Below, one piece after another: positions 24,808-37,093 of a stretch of DNA of 64,000 bases. A program made the position numbers and the translations under genes. Under the pieces are notes generated by a model. That model was not told the origin of the DNA. It saw only the letters and a program-made list of their open reading frames with translations, and made no database searches. This DNA is from Haliotis asinina (taxonomy: Eukaryota > Mollusca > Gastropoda > Lepetellida > Haliotidae): NCBI RefSeq assembly GCF_037392515.1, contig NC_090281.1:44058645-44122644 (forward strand). Reading direction: 5' to 3'. Position 1 is the stretch's first letter. Every line of letters begins with the position of its first letter.

Positions 24808-27800
24808 ATGGTTAATTTACATTTTCCAGCAACTCTGACCGAAGAAGAGGAGCAGCTTAAACTCAAATATGCTAAGCTCAAGAAAAAAGTAAGCAGAAAA
24901 CGTTGCCTTGGTGGTAAAGCTTGCACATTTCCAACTCATTCTCTGTTCTTGGTTTTGCTCACTTAACCTCCAGTTATCATGTTTTGGGGGTTTTCACAAA
25001 AGGACATATATGTTCCTCTGACACAGCAACTGCGTTTTGTGCAGGAACATATATATATATATATGTTCAAATGGCAACCATGGGGTTAAGTTACTGACAT
25101 TCATCCAGCTGACATGTTGGATCACTTCAATATATGGACATACAGAGCGTTTTTACAGTAAAATGGCTTGTGTACCAACATGTTTTGGGGTTAAGACACC
25201 CAACATCTAGATGACAATGTTTTATTTTTTTGTACTCTGTCTCTTGCAGAAGAAGACCTTGCAGCAGATGAAAACAGCCAAACCAGAACCGCAGGTTGTG
25301 AAAGAAAAGGAAGCAGCCAAAAGACGTAAGTGTGGTTTAAATGTTACCGTCATATTCGTTTATACTACTTCACGGAAAAAGTATGGAATTTGAACTGTCA
25401 TTAACATGGTTTTTAAGTAGAGAGTATTAAATGTGTATCATGTGTATTCTCTTGTAACAATACAGAAAAGACAATGTATGTTGTGTATTGTATCATTGTG
25501 AATTGTTTTGAAAACTCAGTATAAGTGCCCTGTGTGTTGAGAAACAATCCTGGAGGACACTTTCTCTTGAGTGAGTGAGGATGATTTTACTGAGCTTTTA
25601 ACAACATTTCAGGAGTCATGTCATATCATGGTGGGTGACACCAGAAATGGACTTCACACTTTGTGCCATTGTGAGAAATCGAAACTTGGATCTTCGGCGT
25701 GATGAGCGAATGCCTAAACCACATGGCTACCCCACAGCTCCACACTTATTCTTGGAGTTAACTTTTGATGATTGCCGAGTGTGTGTCAAACATGTTACTG
25801 ATTGAGCTACTCATATTAGCTTTAAGATGCATTTTAGGCTATGGGGTTTTCCTTGTCTTAATTTGGTGATGTAGCACATTATGATTTACAATATATATAT
25901 TCTTTACAGCGATGGAGTCAGCAGGTGATGCTATGATTCAAGCTAAGAAACTTGTCCAGAAAGGGGTTGGTACTTTCACAATTTTAATTTAAGTACTGAT
26001 ATGGAATATGTAATATAGAGGAAAATGTTTCACATACAAGTGTTTAACAAATATTAGTGACAGAAGTGTGATAAATATTGACTGTGATCATGTTCCTGAT
26101 ACATATTTCTGTATAATTTCAGTTGATAAAAATAGAATCTGATACCAGAGAGAAAACAGGCTTCAAGAGGTCAAAATACTTAGAGAAGAAACTGAAGGTA
26201 AACCTTTTTTCACTTTGTTAATACATGGCTTTAGAGCAATGATAGAGCGTGAGAAGTATTCTTAATTCTTCAAAGAACACTTCTTATGGTTTTTAAGAAA
26301 TTTCATTATTCAAGCATCAAAACATCAGATAACTATCAGATACAGATATGTTATTGTGTTGTCTTTGCAGGATCCAGAGAAGGCTCCATCTTCATCTGTC
26401 AGTTTCCAACCTTTCTCAGCAGCGGCACAGCACTCTGAGGATGATGAAAAACCAGAGGTAACTTCAGAGCTGTTGTTAAAGTCACTCTAAAATCAACTTT
26501 CCTGGATCAGTCTGATGTGAGACAGCCATGATTGAGAAACAGGGACCATTCTCAAATACCAAATCCAAAAGTATGAGTTTAGCTTTACACCACACACAGC
26601 AGTATTCCAACTCTATAGTGTGGACCAGACAATCCAGTGATCAACATCATGAGCATTGTTCTCCACAGTTTGGATACTATGACATGTGTCAACTAAGTCA
26701 GTGAGAATGACCATCCGAACCCGTTTGTCGCCTCTTATGACAAGCATGGGGTACTGAGGATCAATTCTAATCTGTTTTCTCCACAGGTACACACGAGAGA
26801 GCAGCCTGTTACAGCTGTTTTCAGAAAATGATGATGGCACCAACATATACAATGAAGACTAACTGTGACATGTCTATGACTCATCTATAAAACTGTTTCC
26901 TTTTCCAGACATCAACAAGCCGACCTAAAGTGAAAGGGTTGTATGAGAGTTTTGTCAGTACTGGAAACAGTAAGTATTGACGTTATTGAATTGAGGCTGT
27001 AAAATTGTAGGTTATCTTTGATGGCTGATATCACAAGAAATACAAGATTGACAGGCTTGCTAGGGTTTAGTTCATACTGTGAAGCAGTAATTTTGCGTTA
27101 ATTCCAATTACAGTCACAGTCACAATGTGTTTCAAACTTGTCAGCCAGTTGGTTTTCTTTGTGGTTTTTCAAAAGCACTTGGTGGTTCAAGGGAGGTAAC
27201 TCTTTTCAATTCTGTTTATACTTTTGCATGCCACTACTAATAAACAAGTCTCTTCATAAACTAGCAAAATCATGAGAACTATCCAACAACATACCATCCT
27301 GATACTTGTAGGATATGAGAGGGATCGAGAGCGTGACCCTGAGCGTGAGCGGCGGGATTCGCGGGATGACCGTCGTGACGAAAGGCGAGACAGGGAGCCT
27401 CCCAAGAAGGGGAGGACAATCTACATCCATGGCCATGGCATCAGTGAAGAATTGTTGAGAAAAGCCGGTTCGAACTTTGGAAATGTTGTAAATATCTCCA
27501 TGGAAACGGACAGGAAGTATGTGCAAAGCTGCATCATTAGATATCATCTTAGTCATAAATTAAAACTTGTTTTCTCAAATGTTTAGTGTTGTCAGATCAA
27601 ATTCTATTTTTAATGGCATATTTAAACAATGATTTGTTTTGCTCTGTCACGTTTGTCAATGTTACGTAGCCATGAATCATAACCTTCTGTTTAACTGAAG
27701 GTCGCTAAAAGTAAAACATGTTGCCAGTTTGTAATAGATGACTGACTTGAATTGGTGGTCCAATCTAGTGACATAGTTGACTGTATGTCATATTTCCTGT

Positions 27801-30800
27801 TCATTATTCTGCCTAGTCAGTATTAAGTTATTTACTCACTGGTTGGAATATTCATGACTGTTACGTTAAATGAAAAACAAACACAGAAGCAGTCTGTCCT
27901 ACACATTAGCACAGACTTGAGTATATTTGATATCTGGTTTATGTATTTCCATGGTGATGGAATACCATTTAGGTGAGGTGAACTGGGATTAATGTTATAC
28001 ACAAAACTTGCACATATAACATGGCACACATAAGGTTTATGTGTATATGTGTGCGTGCCTGCCTGTCTGCGTGCGTGCGTGCGTGCGTGCGTGCATTAAT
28101 ATATATATTAAGTTTCTGTATGTTACTTCCCTTAGATCAAGTTTGATGACTTCTGAAGACTTTTATCATGAGACTTCTGTTTTGACAGTTGTGGGTTTGT
28201 GACGTTTGAGAAGATGGAATCTGCTGACCAGGCCATTGCTGAGGTAGGCATAAGACTTATCAGGTCCTGACTCAGTTATTCATAGCCCACTCTCATCATA
28301 TGCTGAAATATTGCTGAGTGCAGTCTTAAACCACACATGTCTACTTCATGAATATATATTCTTGAATATATTTCCATAATGTTTAATGAAATTCATATAT
28401 GTCAAAGACCTTAGCAACATCAGCTTTCTTTCACAAAGTCTAACTTGCAAAAGAAACTCTCTCACTCACTCACTCACTCACCCACTCACTCACTCACTCA
28501 CTCACTCACTCACTCACTCACTCACTCACTCACTCACTCACTCACTCACTCACTCTCTTATTTTCTGTTGCATATTTATCAAAAGGCAACAATCAACATA
28601 TGTACAATGCCATGAATTTACCCACATGGCGACCTATGGGATTGTGGAACCATATGTAAGCTGATAAATGTGATGTCAATTAAATAGTGGTCACTGGTCA
28701 GCTCACTCACTCACGCCCGCACTCACTCACTCACTCACTCACTCACTCACTCACATGTGTGAAGACAAATTTGGACATATTTCAGATGAATGGCAGTATG
28801 ATAGACAATGTGCAGCTGAAAGTGTCCTTGGCAAGACGGCAGCCAACATTTGAGAATGTCACCGACCAGTCAGGCCCAAACTGGTCAGCAATAGGTGAGT
28901 TCACAGAGAAGAGCTTACTTAGGCTAACTAAAATGAATTATGTACATTTCATACTCTGAAAATATAACTGGGAAGGGGGAGACATTTCATTTGATTTCAA
29001 GAATTTTAAATAAAAATGAGTGTGCATTAACACTGTTAATGTCTGTGATTAACATCAATCAAGGAGGTTCGGTATTTTTCAGTGTTTTTCATCAAGACAA
29101 GAAAGAATTAGCACCAAAAAAAAGCAGTGATAGCTACCCATGAAGATAGGGGTTAGAGTTAGTCTTCAGCATGCTTGTAAGAGGTGACTAAGAGGATTGG
29201 GTGGACAGGCTCACTGATTTGGTTGACACATGTCATCATATCCTAATTGTGCATATCTATGTTCTTGGTGTTGATCACTGGATTGTCTGCTCCAGGCTTG
29301 ATTATTGGCAGCCTGCCACCATATAGCTGGAATATTGCTGAGTGCAGTGTTAAACAACAAAACACAAAACCAGGTTTGAGTTCATCTGTGGGTAAAGAGC
29401 TCAGAGAGAGACCAGATTTGAGTTCATCTGTGTTTAGTGACTCAGAGGCCACATCAAAAGGCAGTTGCTGCATAGTGAGGTTGATCTGAATGAAAATGTA
29501 ATAGTTCATCTTGTCTATGCAGCATCATTTCATGTTATCATCACATGCAAACACAATGCGTGGGAAGCACATGTGCAACGTGGGAGCCTCCTACTTGTGC
29601 ATGGGGTGTCATTATGAATCTTGACATTTTTCAGGCAGGTCAATAAATCACTGTAGACCCTTTTTTTTCGATAATTTTCTTGCATCTGTGCATGGTCAGG
29701 GTTTTCAGGGTCAAATCACACACTACTGACTGAAAATTGTAAACCTGAAATTTTCATGTCATACTGCAGTGACGTACCAAGGGACATGACAGAACAACTA
29801 GCTTTGCTTTGAATGAAATCCATGTGGTGATGCATTCTCAAAACATCCATTATTATTGTATCAACATGGATTCAATCCCATATATTTCTCAATTTCAACA
29901 ATCGTACATTTAAAGTACAGTTCCCCAACTTGTTTTGAAGAGTACATTTAGATTCAAGATTTATGTTTAATTTTCTACACCCACAGGGTCAAACTTTGTT
30001 GGGTATAATTCATACTTATCTCAAAGTAAAAGCTCTTTCAGCTAAACACTGTTATGCTGAACTATCATGTGTTGAACTGAGGTTCTCTTGAAGTAACAAG
30101 CCTTCATATTCCATATTAAATCATCATTTTTGTCAAACCTCAGATAACATAATTTAACTTACATCACACATAAATTTCAAGATTTATGTTTAATTTTCTA
30201 CACCCACAGGGTCAAACTTTGTTGGGTATAATTCATAGTTATCTCAAAGTAAAAGCTCTTTCAGCTAAACACTGTTATGCTGAACTATCATGTGTTGAAC
30301 TGAGGTTATCTTGAAGTAACAAGCCTTCATATTCCATATTAAATCATCATTTTTGTCAAACCTCAGATAACATAATTTAACTTACATCACACATAAATTT
30401 CATTTTCTGATTGGCTAAGCAATCTTCCAATATTTTCAGTGTACCTCACTTACAAGCAAGGTGTATTGCAGTGTACAATGCCAGTGGCAACTCATTCGGT
30501 GCTTCACCATAGTACTTCTTTATCTTGATAATATTATATCAGACATGATGCACAGAAACAACCGATGTTTTGCAAATGCAAATGGATGGAAGGGAGATAA
30601 CTCTAAGTTTGTTTTTCCTGTATCATCTGCAAAATCTAGTGATGTCTGTGAAAAGATATGCCTTGTGTTCCAATACATAAATATTGGCAAAACATTCAAA
30701 TGTAGTCCCTGTGATTATCTAGAGGGGGAATTACACTAAGACATTTTACTAAGACAATATCTGCAGGAAAAAAATCAAGTGCAAAATTTGAATCATTTGA

Positions 30801-31248
30801 TTCACACAGGTTGACTCAAGTGTACGATCTGATACCCATGCTTCAAACAGTTCAAAATTAACATTGAGGTGTTTGATTAGATAAATACTTTGTTCACTGG
30901 TCCCTCGGGGCCCATGGGTTAATTTACCCTCAATACCCTACTGGCTGAGGGAACATAAACAAACATCAAGGGTACATCAACCCATGCCCCCCTCGAGACC
31001 AATGAACAACTTATAATGTAGCTGTGAACTCTGCCACCACAATGGTGTGTGACAGTTTTTGTAACTTTGTGAACTTGAATATTATTGAATTAATCGACAA
31101 GTTAGGCAGAATCTTGAAACAAAAGCTTTAAAATGTGTATAATTGTTTATAACTTACCAATGTTTCAGCTGCAAACAATTCTCAGAAGGGATCTGGTCAC
31201 AAAGACAAACGGAACATGGTTGTGTACAGTGAAGATGATATATTCTGA
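24808..31248 (+). CDS. NELFE: NELFE, RNA-binding subunit E of the negative elongation factor, complete, 10 coding exons
   Basis: NELF-E is the RRM subunit of the NELF complex that holds Pol II paused just after initiation. Coding exons: 24808-24888, 25250-25325, 25910-25965, 26123-26197, 26371-26457, 26909-26969, 27312-27516, 28189-28243, 28786-28894, 31169-31248 (TGA at 31246). They total 885 nt (294 aa; human 380). The N-terminal helix LTEEEEQLKLKYAKLKKKKK matches the human NELF-B-contacting coiled coil. GFKRSKYLEKKLKDPEK and GLYESFVS are conserved linker blocks. An Arg/Asp/Glu-rich stretch in exon 7 is a short version of the RD repeat. The RRM has RNP2 TIYIHG and RNP1 CGFVTFEK, followed by MESADQAIAE. 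The end HKDKRNMVVYSEDD matches the human C-terminus. The start context is aaaactATGG. The exon 3 donor (GTTGGT) is non-consensus. Introns carry SINEs, (ACTC)n arrays and a tandem duplication. Confidence 0.95.
25566..25745 (-). repeat. SINE family A, full copy
   Basis: Reverse of the family: GAGTGAGTGAGGATGATTT, GGTGACACCAGAAATGGACT, GAATGCCTAAACCACATGGCTACCCC (A box reversed). It lies in NELFE intron 2, opposite to the gene. Confidence 0.75.
26575..26785 (-). repeat. Retroposon family B copy
   Basis: GTATTCCAACTCTATAGTG, TGGACCAGACAATCCAGTGATCA, GACATGTGTCAACTAAGTC, CGCCTCTTATGACAAGCATG. It lies in NELFE intron 5. Confidence 0.72.
28457..28700 (-). repeat. Dispersed element D: (ACTC)n array plus 150-bp body
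   Basis: The (CTCA)n array 28458-28552 is followed by CTTATTTTCTGTTGCATATT, CACATGGCGACCTATGGGATT, GGAACCATATGTAAGCTGAT and AAATGTGATGT. The same body and array recur at 42640-42885. If the array is a tail, as in families A and B, the element is on the minus strand. It lies in NELFE intron 8. Confidence 0.75.
28701..28754. repeat. (ACTC)n microsatellite just before NELFE exon 9
   Basis: GCTCACTCACTCACGCCCGC and then (ACTC)n, ending 31 bases before the exon 9 acceptor boundary. Confidence 0.9.
29155..29370 (+). repeat. Retroposon family B copy
   Basis: CAGCATGCTTGTAAGAGGTG, TTGGTTGACACATGTCATCA, GTTGATCACTGGATTGTCTG, CATATAGCTGGAATATTGCTGAGTGCAG and then TTAAACAACAAAA. It lies in NELFE intron 9. 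Confidence 0.75.
29953..30398. repeat. 223-bp tandem duplication in NELFE intron 9
   Basis: Copy 1 is about 29953-30175 and copy 2 about 30176-30398. Both begin TCAAGATTTATGTTTAATTT and differ at only a few bases (for example CATACTTATC versus CATAGTTATC). No open frame. Confidence 0.92.
30889..31013. repeat. Fold-back element with about 50-bp arms
   Basis: The left arm about 30889-30938 (TTTGTTCACTGGTCCCTCGG...) is an imperfect inverted copy of about 30963-31013 (...CCTCGAGACCAATGAACAA). MITE-like, in NELFE intron 9. Confidence 0.72.
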
Positions 31249-31800
31249 TTCCCTGAGAGTCATGGAAGCTCTCCTTAAAAAAACTGAAGAAACAAAGGCG
31301 TTTTCATCGAGTGAAAACAACTCACCAAGTACTGACCTAGATTCAGTGAGCAGCTCCCTATACACCATGATGCTACACCTGTTGTGGGCCTCCTAGACGG
31401 AAGTGGTGATTGGATGGACATGCTCTGTTAGTTGGTTGATTCTGTAGCATGCTCTGGGGACGGGGAAATGGTTATGCTATCAACCACTGGTTGTACTGGT
31501 GAAGTCTCATTCTTTACATGTTACAGTGGTAAAACTGAAATATACTGTATTGGGACTGTGAAAAACAAACAATCATGCAAGCGGACAAAATAACATTGGA
31601 CACTGTTATTGCCCAATGATCATTGTTGTTTGTGAATGTTGTTTTCTATCAGGAATAAGTGTTAGAACGAGTCCTATGCTTTTCATGAAAGGCACCAAAC
31701 TGGATTTGGTGGGAATTGGTTCAGTGAATGCCACAGAATGGTGATGTTGCTCATATCAGTCACCTGTTTGTCTGGTCCCTGATTTTGTACATAATTCAGC

Positions 31801-31806
31801 ATTAAA
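31801..31806 (+). promoter_or_regulatory. Possible poly(A) signal of NELFE
   Basis: ATTAAA, the first plausible signal after the stop that I noticed, giving a 3' UTR of about 0.55 kb. The flanking bases resemble a SINE 3' end, so it may be repeat-derived. Confidence 0.3.
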
Positions 31807-31868
31807 CAACATTTAATTCTGCTGAAAGATGTCAGTTTGTGAAAGTCATATTCACTGTCTTATTGGTG

Positions 31869-31955
31869 CTGAGTGAGTGAGTGAGTGAGTGAGTGAGTGA
31901 GTGAGTGAGTGAGTGAAAGTTTATCATCACCTCCACAGTATTTCAACCATATAGT
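31869..31955 (-). repeat. (GAGT)n tail and SINE fragment
   Basis: About eleven GAGT units (31869-31915), then TTTCAACCATATAGTGA, the reverse of a family A/B 3' end. Confidence 0.6.
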
Positions 31956-32393
31956 GACAAACAAGAAATGTTTTGCACAAATACAAGATGCAAGTTGTTA
32001 AAGGTCCAATCATCAAAGGACTTAAAGTACCTAGAGGCGGTGTTTAAAACTAGCAGGTAAATATATAACTATTTCACCTTTGAAGACAATACAATTTATT
32101 CATCAAGCAAGGGAAACTTCACGCACACACTCACACACGAACACACACGTGGGTATCCCATTAGGCATCCCTCTAAACAGTTAGACCGATGTTATTTCGA
32201 CATATGCTATTGGTAATGTGTGTACATTTTAGGGATCCAGAGTAACAGCCAATTTTCGACAGTACTTGTACTTTACAAAAATAATAACGTATTTTTCATA
32301 ATCAGTTTCGTATGGAAATCTTTCAAATATGTGACACAATAGCAATTTAGCGCTGACAGGAAAATTTCGACCAGCTAAATGTGATAGGTTGAG

Positions 32394-32475
32394 TGAGTTA
32401 TGTCTTAAGCCGCTTTCGGCAATTTTCCAGCAATATCACGGCTGGGGACACCAGAATGGGCTTCACACACAACTA
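32394..32475 (-). repeat. SINE family A, 3' half
   Basis: GAGTGAGTTATGTCTTAAGCC, TTCCAGCAATATCACGGCTGG, GACACCAGAATGGGCTTCACA. The head is missing. Confidence 0.65.
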
Positions 32476-32589
32476 AAGATGACATGTAACAAATGTGCAA
32501 AATGCAACGGCAAACGTTGTTTATTAACAGAAGCCCACGTAAAATGAGTGGTTTTTATTTTCCCCCGCCCCCCTCCCCCGCATGTAATG

Positions 32590-33450
32590 TCCGTCCTTCC
32601 GTAATCATTTTGTTTCCGGAGCATAACTCAGAAACCGTTCAATATTTTTAGACCATACTTGATAGATATAATAATCTCAACCTATAGTTGTGTTTTTTTG
32701 CTATTTACAGGTTTTTGTGATTTATTATTTTCTCGGTTTCCATGGAAACGTTTCGGACATAGTCTCAAAAGTGAGAGGTGTGTTTCGTTTCCAGAGCACA
32801 TCTCAAAAACTTTGTAATATGTGTCAGCAAATGTCTTTTACAGGTTTTTGTGGTTTACTATTTGCTCATGGAAATGTTTCGGACTTCGTCTCAAAATAGA
32901 GGGATGGGCTTTATTTCCGGAGCACAACTCAAACACCATTCAATATTTTTCTGCAAAACTTGGTAGATATATCAATCGTAACCTAAAGTGGTGCCTTTCG
33001 CTACGTACAGGCTTTGGGGATTTCTTACTTTCTTGGTTTCCATGGAAACGTTTCGGACTCAGAAGTGAGAGGTGTGTTTCGTTTCCGGAGCAGAACTCAG
33101 AAACTTCTTAATATCTTTCAGTAAAACTTGGTAGATATATGTGGCACACCCCAAAGTGGTGCCTTTTGGTATTTACAGGTGTTTGTGAATTGTTATTATC
33201 TCGGTTTCCTTGGAAACGTTTTTGACTTAGTCACAAAATGGAGGGATGGGCTTCGTTTTCGGAGCAGAACTCAAAAACTGTTCAATATTTTTCTGCAAAT
33301 CTTGGCAGATATTTGAGGCTCACTACAAAGTCATGCCTTTTGCTATTTATAAAATTTTGGCATATTTATTTTTCCTGGTTTCCGTGGAAACAATTTAGTC
33401 TCAAAATGGACGGATGGGCTTCGGTTCTAAAAAGACATGAAGTAACTGTC
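32590..33450. repeat. Degenerate tandem array, about five units of 125-175 bp
   Basis: Recurring blocks: TTTCCGGAGCA..AACTCA, CTTGGTAGATATAT, GTGGTGCCTTTTG, TATTTACAGG, GGTTTCCATGGAAACGTTTC. The last block is centred on the palindrome GTTTCCATGGAAAC (exact at 32736 and 33036). Short open frames through the array are artefacts. Confidence 0.8.
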
Positions 33451-34005
33451 AGATGATTTGTCCTTTCAAATATGTGGGTGACGAGGGGATATGTCATCTT
33501 CTGATGACTCTTGTTTATAAGAGAATTACATCCTGCGTTCGTATATGAACGTAGATGTACGAGAGAACTTCGAAATAAAAGAACAAGTACAATTACTATT
33601 TTTTATCACTTATTTCTTTCTTTTTTTTGGTACAAACAAGTCATGTTTTTGCAGTCATATATTATATTTTGCTCGTCAATGTGAATATTGGAAGTTAATG
33701 TATTGTGATACATAGTAAATACATACGGCAGAGGCATACAGTACAATATAGTATTACGTCATTATGAACCAATTTTAAAAGGACTAGTTTGGACATCGGA
33801 AAATACTTTACTATAAAACAAACAGATAAAAAGGGACATTTTGGGGCGGATTGGTGTTTTCGGATGAATGTCCACATTAGGAAAACGAGATACCAAGGCA
33901 ACGTATAGGTGTTGAAAAATATTATTATATATGGTACCAACATAAACGGTTTATTGTGTTTCACATGGGAATAAACACGCCGTGAAACTGCCACTTTTTA
34001 TCGAC

Positions 34006-34188
34006 TGTGTCGGATCATTACGATTCGTGCCGGAATGAGCCGAACGTTCTAACGATAGCAAGTGAGTGAAAATGTGATTCAAAATAGAATAAATATTGTG
34101 TAATACACATAGGAAAAACTCCTCTAACTGACAAGGTTTATGAGCTATGTCGGATCTTACCGATTAGTGCTGGAATGAGCCGAACGCT
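34006..34188. repeat. Direct repeat of about 38 bases, 142 bases apart
   Basis: TGTCGGATCATTACGATTCG...GGAATGAGCCGAACG at 34006-34044 recurs with four or five changes at 34148-34187. Function unknown. Confidence 0.7.
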
Positions 34189-34834
34189 TCCAAAAATGCT
34201 GGTTGTTGAATTAGACACAACATTCCCCTTGGCAAGGCGATATTTTGACAGTGTGTCATGAGGTTTGTTTCTCAACACCCGACGTGCAATCTACACGTCC
34301 TGTCACGAGAGCGATATTTGACCTTTAAGGATATTAATATTATGAGACGTTTTTACTTTTTAATACCTTTATCCTTCATACACATTAAAATCGACAGCTT
34401 TTCTTAGATGTGTTTATCCAACATAGTTAAAAGGATTTGGGGATATTTTTTCACACATCCATTAAAAAGTGAATGTTTAAACAACAAATGCAACATAAAG
34501 CCCAAATGTTTACTTCTCAAGACTTTAGGCGTTACAGTCCAGGAAAACATTCCTTGAATCATAATTTAAAAAATCTCAGCTAGTTTATGATGGCTTGTAG
34601 ACGAAAGGGACTGTATGTTGATATATCTGATACCTTACGTCGCAAATTGCGCTGAATCGAATTGAAACCTTCCTTGATCATATTGTGTGTTCGCGTTTTC
34701 GTCCACCCATGAACTAATTACAAAACGTTCAGCTATACAAATTAGAGTGGTTGAATGAGCATTGTTTCGCGCCGCGTTAACATTATTCCAACCATAGAGT
34801 GAAGCACTTATGAATTCCGGGTCAGAATTGATGT

Positions 34835-35030
34835 TTGGGAACCCATGCTTGTCGTAAGGGGCGACTAACGGGATCCTGTGGTCAGGCTCGAGGCTTCGGT
34901 TGACATATGTCCCATTTGCGCAGATCGATGCTCATGTTGTTGATCACTGAATTGTCCAGACACGATTACTTACATATCGCCGCCAAAAGCTGGAATATTG
35001 TTGGGTGCGGCGTAAAACAACACATGAAAC
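34835..35030 (+). repeat. Retroposon family B copy
   Basis: ACCCATGCTTGTCGTAAGGG, CGACTAACGGGATCC, GCGCAGATCGATGCTCATG, AGCTGGAATATTGTTGGGTG and CGGCGTAAAACAACA. One of the better preserved copies. Confidence 0.78.
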
Positions 35031-35933
35031 CAAGCAGGCCAGGACAGCACAATCACATACTGAGCCATGTTCAGGGAAAAACAACACACAAAAAAACCCT
35101 GTTAAGTTGAATTCCATAATCGGCATGAAGAGGAAAAAGGTAAAATCTCGGTCTGCCCACCGTAATACTAGTTAGATAAAAAGTTCATGGCCGCCACTTA
35201 TGATCGAATGTACCACATTACCTTACAAACACTGAATCATACAAGGTGCAACGACAAAATAATTATTGTACTATACCAAAGTTATGGTTTTCGTTTACAT
35301 GTATGGCAATGACAAAGAAATAGTTTGCCTCTTTGGACATTGCATTAAAAAAGTAATGAATTTTGAGTTTTACTTTTAGCTTACCTCAAGACCAGTTTCT
35401 CACTTATATATATATTCTACATGTATCCAAAGCAATATTTTACCAATATTCACCCAAACCCCACTGCATATGTAACTTGTGATTGTAAAATGTCGGATAT
35501 CGGTAAATAATCGAATATGGACCACACAAAAAGGTGACTGAGGTCTTGAGCGAATCCCCACGCCGTCGGAGTATGGTGGCCTACTGTCGACCAGAACGTG
35601 GAACCTCACCGCCCAATCCACCAACACTCGGGGGAGCTAACTGATTCCAACCTGACCGCGACGACCTTGAGGATGTTCGCTATATAAATCGAGGATGAAG
35701 AGAGATGATCCGGAATTAAAAAAAACACATGTTGATATGTATCTTGTCTTTTCAGTTACAGACTGGCGGCTAGAATGGCTTCCAGCAATTTGCATTGGAC
35801 AAGTGTAAATCATTTGATTCCCACACGTTAGACTGCAGATGGTCCCAAACTGGAGATGATTTTGTATTCTATATTTACAAGGCGTCTGTCAGCCAAGGAC
35901 TGTCGTTTAGGTGATGACTGTATATGGAGAGAG

Positions 35934-36430
35934 AACAAGAACATTGCACATGTTAATCTAGATGGTACAGGAAGAGTATACATGTCCTCCAGATGGCACA
36001 CGAACACAATTCATGTCCCCTAGATGGCACAAGAACATTGTACATTTCCTCCAGATGGTATAGGAACACCATACATGTTCTCCAGATGGTATAAGAACAC
36101 TATCCATGTCCTCCAGATGGTATAAGAACACTATCCATGTCCTCCAGATGGTATAAGAACACTATACATGTCCTCCAGATGGTATAAGAACACTTTACAT
36201 GTTCTCCAGATGGTATAAGAACACTAAATATGTTCTCCAGATGGGACAAGAACACTATACATGTCCTCCAGATGGTATAAGAACACCATACATGTTCTCC
36301 AGATGGGACAAGAACACTATACATGTTCTTCAGGTGGTACAAGAACACTGCATGCACATGTTCCATCAGATGGTACAACAATACTATGAATATGTCCTCA
36401 AGATGGTGCAAGAACAGTAGGTATGTTCTT
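35934..36430. repeat. Minisatellite, 31-bp unit, about 16 copies
   Basis: The unit contains CTCCAGATGGTATAAGAACAC and TATACATGT; spacing between CTCCAGATGG cores is exactly 31 over several units. Both strands stay open through much of the array. Because 31 is not a multiple of three, these reading frames cycle and are not evidence of a protein. Confidence 0.9.
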
Positions 36431-37093
36431 TCAAACAATAAAATAGCTGTTGGCAATATCTGTCAACTGACTTGGGTTTCAATTTTGTTATATATTTCAT
36501 TTTGTAGAACACTGCTACTGTATATATATTGTATACATAACTTTCTTCCAAGCGTATAGTATGTTCTGTTTAATACTGCACGCTGTAACACGATACGGGA
36601 TTGGGCCTTAGGCGCCAAACTTTACATAGATCACGCGCGCCGATTCAGAATTAAATGCGAGATTCAATTGTCGAACGTCTTCCGTTTATCCGTGAACCTA
36701 TTGCTTCGTGGGCCGATTTTATTCTTATCAGCACAACGTAAAAAATGCATGTCACTGCTGCGTGTTTCCTCAGATGAAAACTGTCTTGTAAAAATGATTC
36801 CACTGCTGACAGGTATAGCGTACCCGTTGATGTTCACACTAAAAAAAGTTTCTAAACTTGGAAGCAAAAGATTTACATTCTTAAATGATTAATCCGTTTG
36901 AACGATCGAGCAGGCCAGTCACGATTTTGCCGGTTTGATTAATTTCTGATGACCTTCAATGTTTTATGTGTAGGGATGTCCAGTGCGCCAGAAGACCCAT
37001 CGCCGTCGATAACAATGCGTGCTTGCATGCTTGTCTCATTTCGTTGAGACAAAGCCTGTTGATATATCTTTGGTGTTCGGGTCGCGGCAGTTG

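Noticed and set aside
35678-35860. TATA-like CTATATAAATCG followed by a short open frame (MASSNLHWTS...)
   Set aside because: It encodes only about 18 residues and resembles nothing known; a noncoding transcript cannot be excluded but is not supported.
35934-36430. CRISPR-like regular spacing
   Set aside because: There are no unique spacers; the whole 31-bp unit is repeated, and the host is an animal.
36100-36456. 118-residue open frame on the minus strand
   Set aside because: It lies wholly in a 31-bp minisatellite; the peptide just cycles the three frames of the unit.
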